Positions 46,151 through 55,508 of a stretch of 64,000 bases of DNA are shown here, piece after piece. The position numbers were made by a program, and so were the translations under genes. The notes under the pieces are model-generated. The model made no database searches and had not been told where the DNA came from. It was given only the letters and a program-made list of their open reading frames with translations. Position 1 is the stretch's first letter. Each line of letters starts with the position of its first letter. This stretch comes from Synechococcus sp. AG-673-A03 (lineage in GTDB: Bacteria; Cyanobacteriota; Cyanobacteriia; PCC-6307; Cyanobiaceae): contig QCTE01000002.1 of the NCBI GenBank assembly GCA_003211275.1, forward strand, positions 1 through 64,000, written 5' to 3'.

Positions 46151-47997
46151 ACAGGCAGCACCTGATTCGCCAGGCCATCCCCTATGCGGCAGCGACAGCA
46201 CTGCTGGTAGGCCTACAGCAGTCACCCTTGGTAGAAACCGCCAACCTGCTCGTCTACGACCTGGCGATCAACCTGCGCAACCGAAGCAATGATGACGAAG
46301 CCAAAAACCTCAAATGGCCGATCACGGTGGTTGGGATCAACGAAGCCGACATCAAGCGGTATGGCTGGCCCCTCAACGACACCCTGCTCTGCCGGGCTCT
46401 AAAACAACTCGATACCCTCGGCGCCAGTGCCATCGGCCTTGACCTGATCCGCGACCAGGCCAAACCCTGCCTTCAAGGCGAGATTCAGCGCAATCCACGT
46501 CTGATCTCGATTAGCAATCAACTCGATGGCATCTCAGCGATCCCTGGAGCACCTGCCCGGCAACAGGCCTTCAATGACCTGGTCGTGGATGCCGACCGTG
46601 TCGTGAGGCGTGATCTCATTCACGTGGGTGGGCAGGAGGAGACTCTGCGATCGCTGCCGCTGCGACTGCTGGAAACAGCAAGTCAAACCAGAGACCTGGA
46701 CAGCCAGCTTGAGCAGCTGAAGGACCATCACTGGCTGAGGGAGCAATCAGGCGGTTACCAAAGCCTGGATGCCGCCGGCTACCAGGCCATGCTTCCGGTC
46801 TATCCCCCAGGGCGTTATCCAGTTCTGGACCTGAGCGATCTGCTCGAAGGCGAGGTTCTTGAGGAGATGATCCGCGGCCGTGTGGTCCTGATCGGCAACG
46901 TGGCTCCCTCCCTGCGTGATCTGTTCGAAATCCCCCACAGCCGCTTTATCAGCGGCTCCCAATTCTTTGAAGTGTCAGGGGTGGAACTGCATGCTCAACG
47001 CCTGGAAGCCCTACAGCGACTGCTGCAGAGCCGTGCTCCGGAAATCGTCACCGCTCAGGGTTGGCAACGCACGCTGCTGTTACTGGTCATGATGCTCGTC
47101 GGCGGAGTCATCGCCGAACGCCCTGCAAGAATCCGCCGCAGTTTGGTACTGCTCTCAGCAGCGACCATTCTCCTCGTTGGCACATTGTTCGGGTTGACGC
47201 TTGGCGGAATCTGGATCGGACTCACCATGCCTCTCTCTGGCCTGGTCGTGATCAGCGGGAGCGGCATCCTGAGGCGTGGGATCCAAAGCCAACGTCACCA
47301 GCAAGAGATGCGGCGCCTATTGGGTCAGACCAGCTCTCCAGCTGTTGCACAGCAACTCTGGGATCAACGGGAAGATCTGATCAAAGACGGGCGTTTCACC
47401 GGTCGGGAACAACAGGTCACTGTGCTGTTCAGCGACACCTGCAGCTTCACAAGTGTGAGCGAACAACTGAACCCCTCAGAGTTGATGCAATGGCTGAATC
47501 GTGGCATGAGCATCGGCGTCGATGCAGTCACGAGTCGCGGTGGAATCGTCAACAAATTCACCGGTGACGGCATGCTGGCCGTCTTCGGAGCTCCTGTCTC
47601 CAAAACTCCAGCCGTGGATGCGTGCCAGGCCGTGGCAGCTGCCCTGACAATTCAGGACAAAATCTCAACGCTGAATGAAGCTCTCTCCAGGGAAGGTCAG
47701 CCACCGTTGCGGATGCGGATTGGGATCCATTCCGGACCTGTACTCACTGGATCTCTTGGAAGCAGCAGGCGGTTGGAATACGCCGTGATCGGCGACACCG
47801 TGAACTGCGCGTCTCGACTGGAAGGCCTGGAGAAGGATCGCCATGAGGGCATGGTGAGGATCTTGCTGTCGGGTGAAACGCAGTGCCTACTCGAGACATT
47901 GCCTCCTCATATAACCGGCGAATCATGGGGAAAGGTCCGGATCAAAGGACGTTTAGAACCATTGGAAGTGATCGAACTCAAAAGCACTGCACCGTGA
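46147..47997 (+). CDS. CHASE2-domain adenylate cyclase
   Basis: 616 residues: an N-terminal membrane helix, an extracytoplasmic CHASE2 sensor (about 35-295; PITVVGINEADIKRYGWPL), three membrane helices (about 310-380), and a class III cyclase domain (about 410-600). Metal Asp430 (LFSDTCSFT) and Asp474 (TGDGMLAVFG), the purine-selecting Lys470 (VNKF) and the transition-state Arg in NCASRLE are present; the second purine position is Ala546 (LEYAVIG), where Thr or Asp is usual. cAMP production is likely. Translationally coupled to the gated channel. The 3' end overlaps the DUF928 gene by 20 bases. Confidence 0.88.
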   Translation: MNRQHLIRQAIPYAAATALLVGLQQSPLVETANLLVYDLAINLRNRSNDDEAKNLKWPITVVGINEADIKRYGWPLNDTLLCRALKQLDTLGASAIGLDLIRDQAKPCLQGEIQRNPRLISISNQLDGISAIPGAPARQQAFNDLVVDADRVVRRDLIHVGGQEETLRSLPLRLLETASQTRDLDSQLEQLKDHHWLREQSGGYQSLDAAGYQAMLPVYPPGRYPVLDLSDLLEGEVLEEMIRGRVVLIGNVAPSLRDLFEIPHSRFISGSQFFEVSGVELHAQRLEALQRLLQSRAPEIVTAQGWQRTLLLLVMMLVGGVIAERPARIRRSLVLLSAATILLVGTLFGLTLGGIWIGLTMPLSGLVVISGSGILRRGIQSQRHQQEMRRLLGQTSSPAVAQQLWDQREDLIKDGRFTGREQQVTVLFSDTCSFTSVSEQLNPSELMQWLNRGMSIGVDAVTSRGGIVNKFTGDGMLAVFGAPVSKTPAVDACQAVAAALTIQDKISTLNEALSREGQPPLRMRIGIHSGPVLTGSLGSSRRLEYAVIGDTVNCASRLEGLEKDRHEGMVRILLSGETQCLLETLPPHITGESWGKVRIKGRLEPLEVIELKSTAP

Positions 47998-48631
47998 CCT
48001 GCTCCGGCCAGGAGTCATCGATGACGACATCATCCAATTGGAACCTCGCCTTCAAAGGCCCTAGAGGCGTCGTAGTGCTGCAAGCAGCTTTGAGAGCAGC
48101 CAACTCCGACTGCTGAGACCTGTTCTGCGCCTCGGGACTGCCATCGGGCAACAACAGACTGCGTGCTGGTGGCGCCGACGTTGTGATGAAGCCGAATTCA
48201 TCGCCCCCATCATCGCCACCACATCGGTATGACGACTCCCAGAGCATGGGCTCAGTCGCAGCCGGAATGCTCAACAGCACCAAGCGATTCACAGCCGCAG
48301 GAACCTGCTTATGCATCAACGGTGCGGCATCAGGTTCAACGATTCCTTTCACCGAGGCAGAACGCAGCGTGACGTCCAGTGGCTGAGGGTCCGGCGACGG
48401 CCCTTCCAGCACAGCAATCAGTCTGGCTACGCCTGGACTGAACACATTGGAAGCGGGCACAAGATGCACAAACGGTCGTGCCGCACACTCACCCCTTGTA
48501 CCCCCGCCAACTCTGCGGCCAGGAAAAGCATTGCGTGGAGCCGCCTCCAAGACAGAACTGGAGAACACACTCACGAGCAGTGCACTCAACAGAGAAGAGA
48601 TGACGGCGGTGACGAACGGAAAGCGGAACAT
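47978..48631 (-). CDS. DUF928 family exported protein
   Basis: From the ATG at 48631, 217 residues with a signal peptide (FRFPFVTAVISSLLSALLVSVFSSS...EAA). PGRRVGGGTRGEC near the mature N-terminus and LVLLSIPAATEPMLWE are features I associate with DUF928, which in cyanobacteria often accompanies two-partner secretion (haemagglutination-type) genes. It lies directly downstream of the tpsA gene on the same strand. Longer readings back to 48730 lack a signal-peptide arrangement and were rejected. Confidence 0.72.
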   Translation of the reverse strand: MFRFPFVTAVISSLLSALLVSVFSSSVLEAAPRNAFPGRRVGGGTRGECAARPFVHLVPASNVFSPGVARLIAVLEGPSPDPQPLDVTLRSASVKGIVEPDAAPLMHKQVPAAVNRLVLLSIPAATEPMLWESSYRCGGDDGGDEFGFITTSAPPARSLLLPDGSPEAQNRSQQSELAALKAACSTTTPLGPLKARFQLDDVVIDDSWPEQVTVQCF

Positions 48632-48719
48632 TGAACGGCGTGCAGCGGCAAGAGGGTGCTGACGGGTCCAGCTTGACGCCTGCCGACTGTCAGGGGGGGT
48701 GAGCGCGGTCACAGATTGC

Positions 48720-48735
48720 TGTGATCTCACTCACG
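48720..48735 (-). promoter_or_regulatory. CRP-like half-conserved box upstream of the DUF928 gene
   Basis: TGTGA-TCTCAC-TCACG (read on the + strand) matches the CRP pattern at 9 of 10 half-site bases, about 90 bases before the DUF928 start. An adjacent TCACA in the opposite arrangement (TCACA-GATTGC-TGTGA, 48709-48724) shares the TGTGA. Weak evidence. Confidence 0.35.
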
Positions 48736-48756
48736 GTGATGCCTCGAAATCCGTGA

Positions 48757-51700
48757 TTACCAGGGTGAACCGATCAGCTCAATGCCGGCCCAGAAAAAGG
48801 GGTTCTGCACCCCAGCGGAGATCCGGCGACGTTGACCAGACGTGAGATCGTTGAGCAGAGGCTGCTCATCTGGACCGATCACCTGATCACCCTCAAGGCG
48901 AATCAGACCTGAACCAAACAGTTGCCGGGTGCGTTGCAGCGCTTCCGCCTTCGGCAGGCCCTGATCAAGCAAGCGATAGAACTGCACAAAGAATGCCGAG
49001 GTCACCACGTCATCGACGTACCAGAGCGTGCCCACAGCACTACGGGCCCCAGCCTGCAATGCCAACCCGGCAAAGCCAAGTTCACTCTCTTGATCACCGA
49101 GAAGTGTGCGGCAGGCACTGAGTACAACCAGATCCAAGGGTGTCTCACTGCGCGTGCGGCGCAACTGGGCAAATTGAGCCATCGACATCGGCCCCGTGCC
49201 GGTGTGCAACACCGATTGATCAGGCCCACCAGGTCGGAAGTCGGCATGGGTGGCCACATGCACACGGGAATAGCGTTGGTCAGCAGCCCTGGTCAGCAGC
49301 GACTGAGGAGAAAACTCCTGGTTGAGATAACGGTCGGCACCGGTTGAGGCATCAAGCTGCTCCAACTCCTGGGGCACGAGCGGCAGCGGCGCCAACCCAT
49401 CAAATTCGGAAGCACCCAGAGCGAGCTGGCCTGTGGCCATCGACTGAGCTGGTGCTAGCGGCGTGAGCGCCAGAGACGGCGTAAGACCGAAGGCATAATC
49501 CAAACCGAAGAAGCTGGATCCATCGCTCAGCGCCGCGAAGGGCACGGCCTGGAGGCCCTGATCAGCAGCAATCAGAAGCGTCTGAATGCCCTGGCCCTGG
49601 AGCGCATCCTGGATCGGTGCCACCAGCAGTGCATGCAGCTGACGGGTCGGCGACGCGGGGTCGTCAACCACCAACGACTCCTGACGTGACAGCTGGCGGT
49701 ACAGGGCCTTGAGCAAGCCAGCAAAACGCTTGCGATCCACCGTTAAACGCCGAGCCTGCACTGGAGCTTTCGAACTGATCAGGGTCAGATCAAGGAAAGC
49801 GTCTTGCGAGCTGTCAGACGTGGTCGAGGTGAAACGCACCTGAAGCACCGCAGGACTGATGCCAAGGCCTTGACGCTCGACCTGATCCAGCACACCCTGC
49901 AAATCCTCAACAGTGGGTGTGGAGGGGAGGGCGCTCTGTAGGGTCTGATCCAACCCCAGTAGAGCCGCTGTGCGGTTGGTGGCAGCTTGATCGGACTGTT
50001 GCAACTGTGCGACGGCCTGTTCGGGAGCGATGGATTGGGTGCTCTCAGCCATCACCGTTGTTTGTGGGGTGACTGCTGTTGCATCCGTCGATGCATCACT
50101 GCCACCGCCGAGATCAACCTGAAGACCGTTTTCAGGACTTTGCCGCTGCGCCGCGAGCGGAGTCACCGATACGGCGGAGGAAGTCTCCGAATCAGATGCC
50201 GTAGCAGTTGTCTGGTTCGTCAGTTGAAGAATAGGAACATCCTCCACAGCGTTCAGCAGCTCGACCGAGACGACGTCCTCCTCGGACTCAGGCTGCTCTT
50301 GGATCACCACTGGTTCTGGTTTGGTCTCCGGTACAGGATCCAATCCGTTGTCTCCACTATCGTCATCGCGGCCCTTACCGTCGCTGCCACCACTGCCGTC
50401 ACCGCTGCCTCCGCCGTTACCAGAACAAAGACTCGATGAACCCGTTCCAGTGCATGTGGCAGTGGTCGGCGACGTTGAGATCACCTCAAGGGAGCCGTCC
50501 TTCACAAGGGTGGCTCCGGTGTAGCTGATGGCCGCCGAAGCAGGGAATTTGAGCGTTCCAGGTCCAGACTTCGTGAAGGCACCAGAGCCGCTGATGGGGG
50601 AATCCCAGGTGAGCGTGAAACCAGACCCAACGCTGAGCTCACCACCTCCAGCACCCAGCTCGAGGCTGGTGCCGGTCACGGTTTCCGTGCTGTCACGACG
50701 CAAGGTCGAGCCATTATCAAGAAAGAGTGCTCCACCCGAAGGCGTGACCACGGCCGTTCCAGCTGGCTGATCCATCCAGACCGTTCCACCGCTGGTGGCC
50801 TCAACCCGCTCCACCATCAAGTCGTTTTTGAAGCGAGCGACCCCTGTTCCAGTCTGGCGGAAGTCACCGTAGGAGGCGGTGGTCTGACCGTCCTTGAGAT
50901 TCAGCACACCCTCCACAACCAATTCACCGGCACCCACCAATGTGAGATCGGAGTTGTAGGCAGACGTCGCGAAACGATCAACAGAGGCAGCATTGCCAGA
51001 ACTGGGGTCGAGCGTGAGGCTGTCCTGTCGCGCATCAACAAAAGCGCTGCTTTTCAGCAGCAGGGGACTGGTGACTGTGTTGTCCCCAGACCAGTTCGTC
51101 AGCGTGCCTCCCCAGAGCTCGATGTTCTCCGCGAGGCTGATTCCCCCAGCAAGTTCAAGGGTGGCCCCGGACTGGATCTTGGTGGGTGCGGCGGTACCCA
51201 ATGCATTGGCACCACTCACCCGCAGAGTGCCGCCTTGCACATCAGTACTGCCCGACCAGCTGCCGCTGTTACCCGAAAGAATCAATTGACCATTACCGGT
51301 TTTCGTGAGATCACCGGAGCCGGTGAGCGTTGCGGCCAGCTCGAAAAGTGCGGTGGTATCACCGGTTGAAACATTGAACGGTCCTCCGAGGGCGAGAGTG
51401 ATCCCAGGCGCAGCCTCAACGAATCCCGCACCAGCCTGAAGGGCAAGTCCACCGGAACCCGTGGTGATGTCGGAATTGAGCCTGATGTAGCCACTGGCAT
51501 CGAGGGTGAGCGTGCCCGACGATCCTGAGTAATTGATTGGTGCTCCAGCCTCCCAGGTGATGTTTCCTCCACCTGACCCACCGGGGCCAGTGGCGACTCT
51601 CACATTTGTGCCGCCGTTAACTGCAATTTGAGTCTCAATGTCGGTGGCATTCACACGCGAATTTGTCGCGCTGGATTCGAACAGTGTCGGACTGCTACCC

Positions 51701-52809
51701 GTGACAGGGGTGATGTCACCAGTACCAGAACCCGCAGCAATGGTGATGTCGTAGGGATCCAACAACCATTCCCCACTCAGACCCTTATCAGCCGACACAT
51801 CTAGACGCTCCGGCTGAGCCAGCAGATAGAAACCTGATGTCTCAATGCGCCCGCCATTCCCACTGGCCCGTCCACCGCGTGCCAGCAAGGAGCCCTCAGC
51901 AATTGTTCCTCCGGAGGGATTCCTGAGATCACTCCAGATCGCAACTGTGCCGCCATCCCCAACACCAGTGGAGGAAGCATCCACAACGGAGCCACGCTGC
52001 ATCCATGTCTGGGTTGCCTGGCGCACAGCTGGATCCGTGTTCTGCCAACTGCCGCCGACCTGCACAACACCACCATCTCCGGAACCAGTCGCCAGCAATT
52101 CAGCTCCATTGCCAACACGGACGAAATCTGCAGCGAGCGTGAGCGTGCCTCCCTCTCCTGCTGAATTACTGACCGAAAGCCGGCTGTTTTCCACATCGAT
52201 GCGCCCGCCAGGAGCATCCACGAGCAGCGCCTCGTCGACATCGATGGAGATTCCCTCCATGCGGATCCATGGTCGTTTCCCTGCCAATTCCCCAGGCAAT
52301 AAGCCCAGCGCACCGGGCAATGGGTCACCAGCAAAAGTTGGAATTGCATGCTGCGGGGTGTTGAACACATCGAACACCCCACTGGCAAAGCGCAGTTGCG
52401 CTGCTGTGCTCAGCGTCAGCTGAGGGATCTGCTGAAAAGAGGCACCAGGCATCAATTGAATTCCACCCGGAGAGAGCAGAAACAGATGCGATGGAGATGT
52501 CAGTGAAACGCTTTTGTTGATGAAGCTGCCGTTTGGAGCAGTCACTCCCAGAACCAGATTGCGAACACCATCACTGTTGATCGAGACACCCTGAATCGCA
52601 CCGCGGGTGTCGAATTCACTGAGTCGATGAAAGCGGTTAGTGCCGCTGTCACTTCCACCATCGATCCGGCAAAGACCGCTGCTGCAGCGACCGTTCGCTG
52701 AACCATTGACCAGAGTTCCCAGTCCATCCGCAGCACGACCAGCGATATCAGCCTGCGCTGGCGAAACACCGAGAAGGGCAACAAGTGGAAACAGCACCAG
52801 TCGTCGCAT
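48757..52809 (-). CDS. Two-partner-secretion exoprotein (TpsA) with a C-terminal CHAT protease domain
   Basis: 1350 residues. Signal peptide (1-20, ending AQA); TPS/haemagglutination-activity domain (about 21-250; VNGSANGRCSSGLC, GTNRFHRLSEFDTRGAIQGVSINS, FLLSPGGIQLMPGASF); beta-helix region with autotransporter-type repeats (about 330-780; GSGDLTKTGNGQLILSGN); an acidic low-complexity linker (about 780-930, including DGSGGSDGKGRDDDSGDNG); and a CHAT domain (about 1010-1350) with His1188 (VATHADF) and Cys1233 (LSACRT), the caspase-like dyad. It would be exported through the TpsB encoded divergently at 52922. Proteolytic activity is inferred from the intact dyad. Confidence 0.87.
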   Translation of the reverse strand: MRRLVLFPLVALLGVSPAQADIAGRAADGLGTLVNGSANGRCSSGLCRIDGGSDSGTNRFHRLSEFDTRGAIQGVSINSDGVRNLVLGVTAPNGSFINKSVSLTSPSHLFLLSPGGIQLMPGASFQQIPQLTLSTAAQLRFASGVFDVFNTPQHAIPTFAGDPLPGALGLLPGELAGKRPWIRMEGISIDVDEALLVDAPGGRIDVENSRLSVSNSAGEGGTLTLAADFVRVGNGAELLATGSGDGGVVQVGGSWQNTDPAVRQATQTWMQRGSVVDASSTGVGDGGTVAIWSDLRNPSGGTIAEGSLLARGGRASGNGGRIETSGFYLLAQPERLDVSADKGLSGEWLLDPYDITIAAGSGTGDITPVTGSSPTLFESSATNSRVNATDIETQIAVNGGTNVRVATGPGGSGGGNITWEAGAPINYSGSSGTLTLDASGYIRLNSDITTGSGGLALQAGAGFVEAAPGITLALGGPFNVSTGDTTALFELAATLTGSGDLTKTGNGQLILSGNSGSWSGSTDVQGGTLRVSGANALGTAAPTKIQSGATLELAGGISLAENIELWGGTLTNWSGDNTVTSPLLLKSSAFVDARQDSLTLDPSSGNAASVDRFATSAYNSDLTLVGAGELVVEGVLNLKDGQTTASYGDFRQTGTGVARFKNDLMVERVEATSGGTVWMDQPAGTAVVTPSGGALFLDNGSTLRRDSTETVTGTSLELGAGGGELSVGSGFTLTWDSPISGSGAFTKSGPGTLKFPASAAISYTGATLVKDGSLEVISTSPTTATCTGTGSSSLCSGNGGGSGDGSGGSDGKGRDDDSGDNGLDPVPETKPEPVVIQEQPESEEDVVSVELLNAVEDVPILQLTNQTTATASDSETSSAVSVTPLAAQRQSPENGLQVDLGGGSDASTDATAVTPQTTVMAESTQSIAPEQAVAQLQQSDQAATNRTAALLGLDQTLQSALPSTPTVEDLQGVLDQVERQGLGISPAVLQVRFTSTTSDSSQDAFLDLTLISSKAPVQARRLTVDRKRFAGLLKALYRQLSRQESLVVDDPASPTRQLHALLVAPIQDALQGQGIQTLLIAADQGLQAVPFAALSDGSSFFGLDYAFGLTPSLALTPLAPAQSMATGQLALGASEFDGLAPLPLVPQELEQLDASTGADRYLNQEFSPQSLLTRAADQRYSRVHVATHADFRPGGPDQSVLHTGTGPMSMAQFAQLRRTRSETPLDLVVLSACRTLLGDQESELGFAGLALQAGARSAVGTLWYVDDVVTSAFFVQFYRLLDQGLPKAEALQRTRQLFGSGLIRLEGDQVIGPDEQPLLNDLTSGQRRRISAGVQNPFFWAGIELIGSPW

Positions 52810-52834
52810 TGCGTGCTGCCTCCGTGGAGTCCCT

Positions 52835-52850
52835 GCAACGAATTTGTTGC
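52835..52850. promoter_or_regulatory. Inverted repeat in the tpsA-tpsB divergent promoter region
   Basis: GCAAC-GAATTT-GTTGC forms a perfect 5-bp inverted repeat with a 6-base spacer, 26-41 bases upstream of the tpsA start in a 112-base shared intergenic region. It may be an operator for both genes; the binding protein is unknown. Confidence 0.4.
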
Positions 52851-52921
52851 TTGAAGATGACGTTAAGCCAATTTTGTTTTTTCAACTTTAAAGTTCGCGA
52901 TAATTCTCAGTTGCCAGATCA

Positions 52922-54619
52922 ATGCTGCTTCTGCTGGCGCAACTGGTGTCCCCCCCCTTGCAACCAGGCCCAGCTCGCCTGCCCGAACCAGCACCGGTTC
53001 AGCAACTTGTGCCGGAATCTCCCAACATCCAACCAAACGTCGACGACCGACAGCTTGCCCCGAACGACGATTCATTTTCAGGGCCGGGAGGTTCGCCCTC
53101 CAAACCAGCTTCAGAAGACAACGTTGCTTCCCCCATTGAGATCAAGGGCACATCGCCATACAGCCAGGCGGAACTCCGGCAACTACTGAGCCGTTGCAAA
53201 GAAGGCGGCAATGCACAGACACATCTGAAACGCTGCGCTGAGGCCCTCAGCGGAAAACTGCAGCAGGACGGCTATGTGAATTCGCGGGTGTTCATCGAAG
53301 ACGAACCCGCGCCTGGCCACCTCACTGTCGTGATGGGCCGTCTGGTCGAGCTGCACATCAACAGCGAGGATCAGCGTCTCCAGCGAAAGGTGCGCCAGCG
53401 ACTCGCCAACCTGTTAGGCCGGGTCCTGCACCTGCCCGATCTTCAGCAACAGCTGCAGCAACTGAAGCAGCAGTCTGTGGTCGGTAGCGTTTCAGGAAGC
53501 CTCGGGAAACTGGGAAGTGACCCCACGCAAGCAGTTCTGACTCTCACGGTGACCGCTGCAAGTCATCCCTGGAGAGGTAATCTTAGTGTTCGCAACGACG
53601 GCAACGCAGGCAGCGGTGAATGGCGAGCCGTCACTGTGCTGCAAAAACCGAAAGTTCTGATCGATGACGACCTGCTTCAGATCTACGGCGAACTCAACGC
53701 TGACCGCGATCCAGAATTGGGCGCCTCACTCGGCTCGATCAGCTACACCCTGCCCTTAGGGGAATCGGTGGACATCACTGGATCCTTTGGTGCCAGTCGC
53801 CGCAATCTGGTTGAAGCCGAAGGACCTGCCCACGGCCTCAGTTTTCGTCAATACCAAGGACTGGCTCAGCTGCAATGGACCCTCAAAGATTCGGATAACC
53901 AGCTTTGGTACGCCCAGGCCGGCCTGAGCGCCAACCGCAGCGACAGCTACCTGGATGGCCGCTCGTTTGGCCTCATCATCGGAGGCCCGGACGGTGACCT
54001 GAGCACCGGCTATCTGCGAGTCGGCCTCGGCCATGCGGGCAGGAACAACAACTTGGCCTGGTCAGGTCAGGCGTACTGGCTTCAAGGAATCGCCGGCTTT
54101 AGCAGCGAAGAGCAACTGAAGGATCTTGCCTTCTACGGCATCCATCCCGATCAATCCCGAGCCCTGGGCGGCATTACCTCCCTCGGCTGGCGGATGGCGT
54201 CCAACCTGCAACTCAATCTGCGGGCAGCAGGTCAAGTGGCATTCAACGAGCTCACCAACGACATGGGCTTTTCGCTGGGAAGCGATGTGGGGCTCAAGGG
54301 GCTGCCAGGAACCCTGATCAGCGGTGACACCGGCTGGTTGAGCAGCGCTGAACTGAACTGGTCATTCTGGCAACAACACAACAACACTTTCCAACTCGTT
54401 CCTTTCTTCGGCATTGGCGGAATTCAAACCACACGCGACACAGTGAGCTTCAACGACACGATTGGCTCGGGCGGCATCCTGCTGCGCTGGTTGCATGGAC
54501 GCCATTGGTCACTCGCATTGGGCTGGACTGAGCAGTTCAACGATGGCGACAACATCGGCATCTGGAACGACTGGCTGCTCGGAAGCGGTGCCTACGGAAA
54601 ATTGCGATATCAGTTTTAG
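52922..54619 (+). CDS. Two-partner-secretion outer-membrane transporter (TpsB/ShlB/FhaC family)
   Basis: 565 residues: a short hydrophobic start serving as signal peptide, a Pro-rich linker (about 15-70), POTRA domains (about 75-215; SQAELRQLLSRC..., GYVNSRVFIEDEPAPGHLTVVMGRLVELHI) and a beta-barrel (about 220-565) ending in Phe (YGKLRYQF), as in Omp85-type barrels. It exports the divergently encoded TpsA. The first POTRA contains two Cys that could bond. No strong ribosome binding site precedes the ATG. Confidence 0.9.
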   Translation: MLLLLAQLVSPPLQPGPARLPEPAPVQQLVPESPNIQPNVDDRQLAPNDDSFSGPGGSPSKPASEDNVASPIEIKGTSPYSQAELRQLLSRCKEGGNAQTHLKRCAEALSGKLQQDGYVNSRVFIEDEPAPGHLTVVMGRLVELHINSEDQRLQRKVRQRLANLLGRVLHLPDLQQQLQQLKQQSVVGSVSGSLGKLGSDPTQAVLTLTVTAASHPWRGNLSVRNDGNAGSGEWRAVTVLQKPKVLIDDDLLQIYGELNADRDPELGASLGSISYTLPLGESVDITGSFGASRRNLVEAEGPAHGLSFRQYQGLAQLQWTLKDSDNQLWYAQAGLSANRSDSYLDGRSFGLIIGGPDGDLSTGYLRVGLGHAGRNNNLAWSGQAYWLQGIAGFSSEEQLKDLAFYGIHPDQSRALGGITSLGWRMASNLQLNLRAAGQVAFNELTNDMGFSLGSDVGLKGLPGTLISGDTGWLSSAELNWSFWQQHNNTFQLVPFFGIGGIQTTRDTVSFNDTIGSGGILLRWLHGRHWSLALGWTEQFNDGDNIGIWNDWLLGSGAYGKLRYQF

Positions 54620-54636
54620 GGATTCGGCGCCGCTAA

Positions 54637-55317
54637 CTAATCAATCAAGCCGCGCTTCTCCAACGGCTTGAGATCAGCCAGATGCAAGCGCCCATCCTGC
54701 TCAATCACCGTGCCGCGTTGTCGCAGCTTGCTCAGGGTGCGCGAGGCAGTTTCCCTTGCAAGGCCTGCAATCAGGGCGATTTCCTGCTGCGCGAGAGGGG
54801 GTATCTGGGCCTGAAGATCATCGTCGACCGAGCTCTTGCGAGCCAGATAACTGAGAGCACCAAGCAACCTCGTCGTGGCATCTGCTGTCTGAAGTGCAAA
54901 ACGACGGTTGAGGTCTCGCAACCGGTTCGCCTCCAGCTTGGCGAGCGCGAAAGCAAAGTCGGCTTTCTGACTGAGCAGTGCAGCAACGGGTGGAATCCGC
55001 AGTTTCACCAAACGCAGCTTGGTCAGAGCAACCACATCGGCAGATCGCGAGTCCCCATCGAACACCGCCATCTCGCCAAAGACATCACCAGTCCCTAGCA
55101 GCGACATCACGACCTCATCACCATCGGTCGTGTACGTGCGCACTTTGGCCAGACCATCGCAAAGCAAAAACAGAGACTCGCCCCAGTCCTGCTCCATCAC
55201 AATCACCTGATCGGCTTCATGAACAAGTTCACGCTGCCGGTCAAGAATCTTGTCGAGCAATTCGTCATCAAGACTCTCGAAAAGAGCGATAGCTCGCAGA
55301 TCGTCGCGACTGATCAT
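54637..55317 (-). CDS. CRP-family transcription regulator, cAMP receptor-like
   Basis: 226 residues. The CNMP domain (about 10-125) has the intact phosphate cassette Glu82 (GEMAVF) and Arg91 (SRSADV). The C-terminal winged helix (about 145-220) has the recognition sequence ARETASRTL, keeping Arg188, Glu189 and Arg193, which correspond to the base-contacting residues of E. coli CRP. It should therefore read TGTGA-N6-TCACA boxes; candidates lie at 39415 and 57865 in this window. Related to SyCRP1 of Synechocystis rather than NtcA. Convergent with tpsB; divergent from the Coq4-like gene. Confidence 0.88.
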   Translation of the reverse strand: MISRDDLRAIALFESLDDELLDKILDRQRELVHEADQVIVMEQDWGESLFLLCDGLAKVRTYTTDGDEVVMSLLGTGDVFGEMAVFDGDSRSADVVALTKLRLVKLRIPPVAALLSQKADFAFALAKLEANRLRDLNRRFALQTADATTRLLGALSYLARKSSVDDDLQAQIPPLAQQEIALIAGLARETASRTLSKLRQRGTVIEQDGRLHLADLKPLEKRGLID

Positions 55318-55473
55318 CGGCAGCGAGGGGAAATTGAACTTGAGTCTCTCTTCAAAGCAACGTCGTCGCTATGGGAAAGACTCTGAATCCATAGCACGTC
55401 AAATCTCTGGCTTCATGCGCTGGTGGATATCCACCCAATCTTCAAACCATGACTGAACGCTGGAAACAACGCA

Positions 55474-55493
55474 AACTGAACTGAACTGAACTG
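55474..55493 (+). repeat. Four tandem AACTG repeats upstream of the Coq4-like gene
   Basis: AACTG is repeated four times just before the Coq4-like start (15 bases away), in the 191-base region between it and the divergent crp-like gene. Short repeats here could vary spacing of the promoter or ribosome binding site. Confidence 0.8.
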
Positions 55494-55508
55494 ATCTGTT
55501 GAGCATCC

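Noticed and set aside
50300-50520. Ser/Gly/Pro low-complexity segment of TpsA as a separate + strand gene
   Set aside because: The + strand frames are antisense to the linker of a continuous 1350-codon gene and show only mirrored composition bias.
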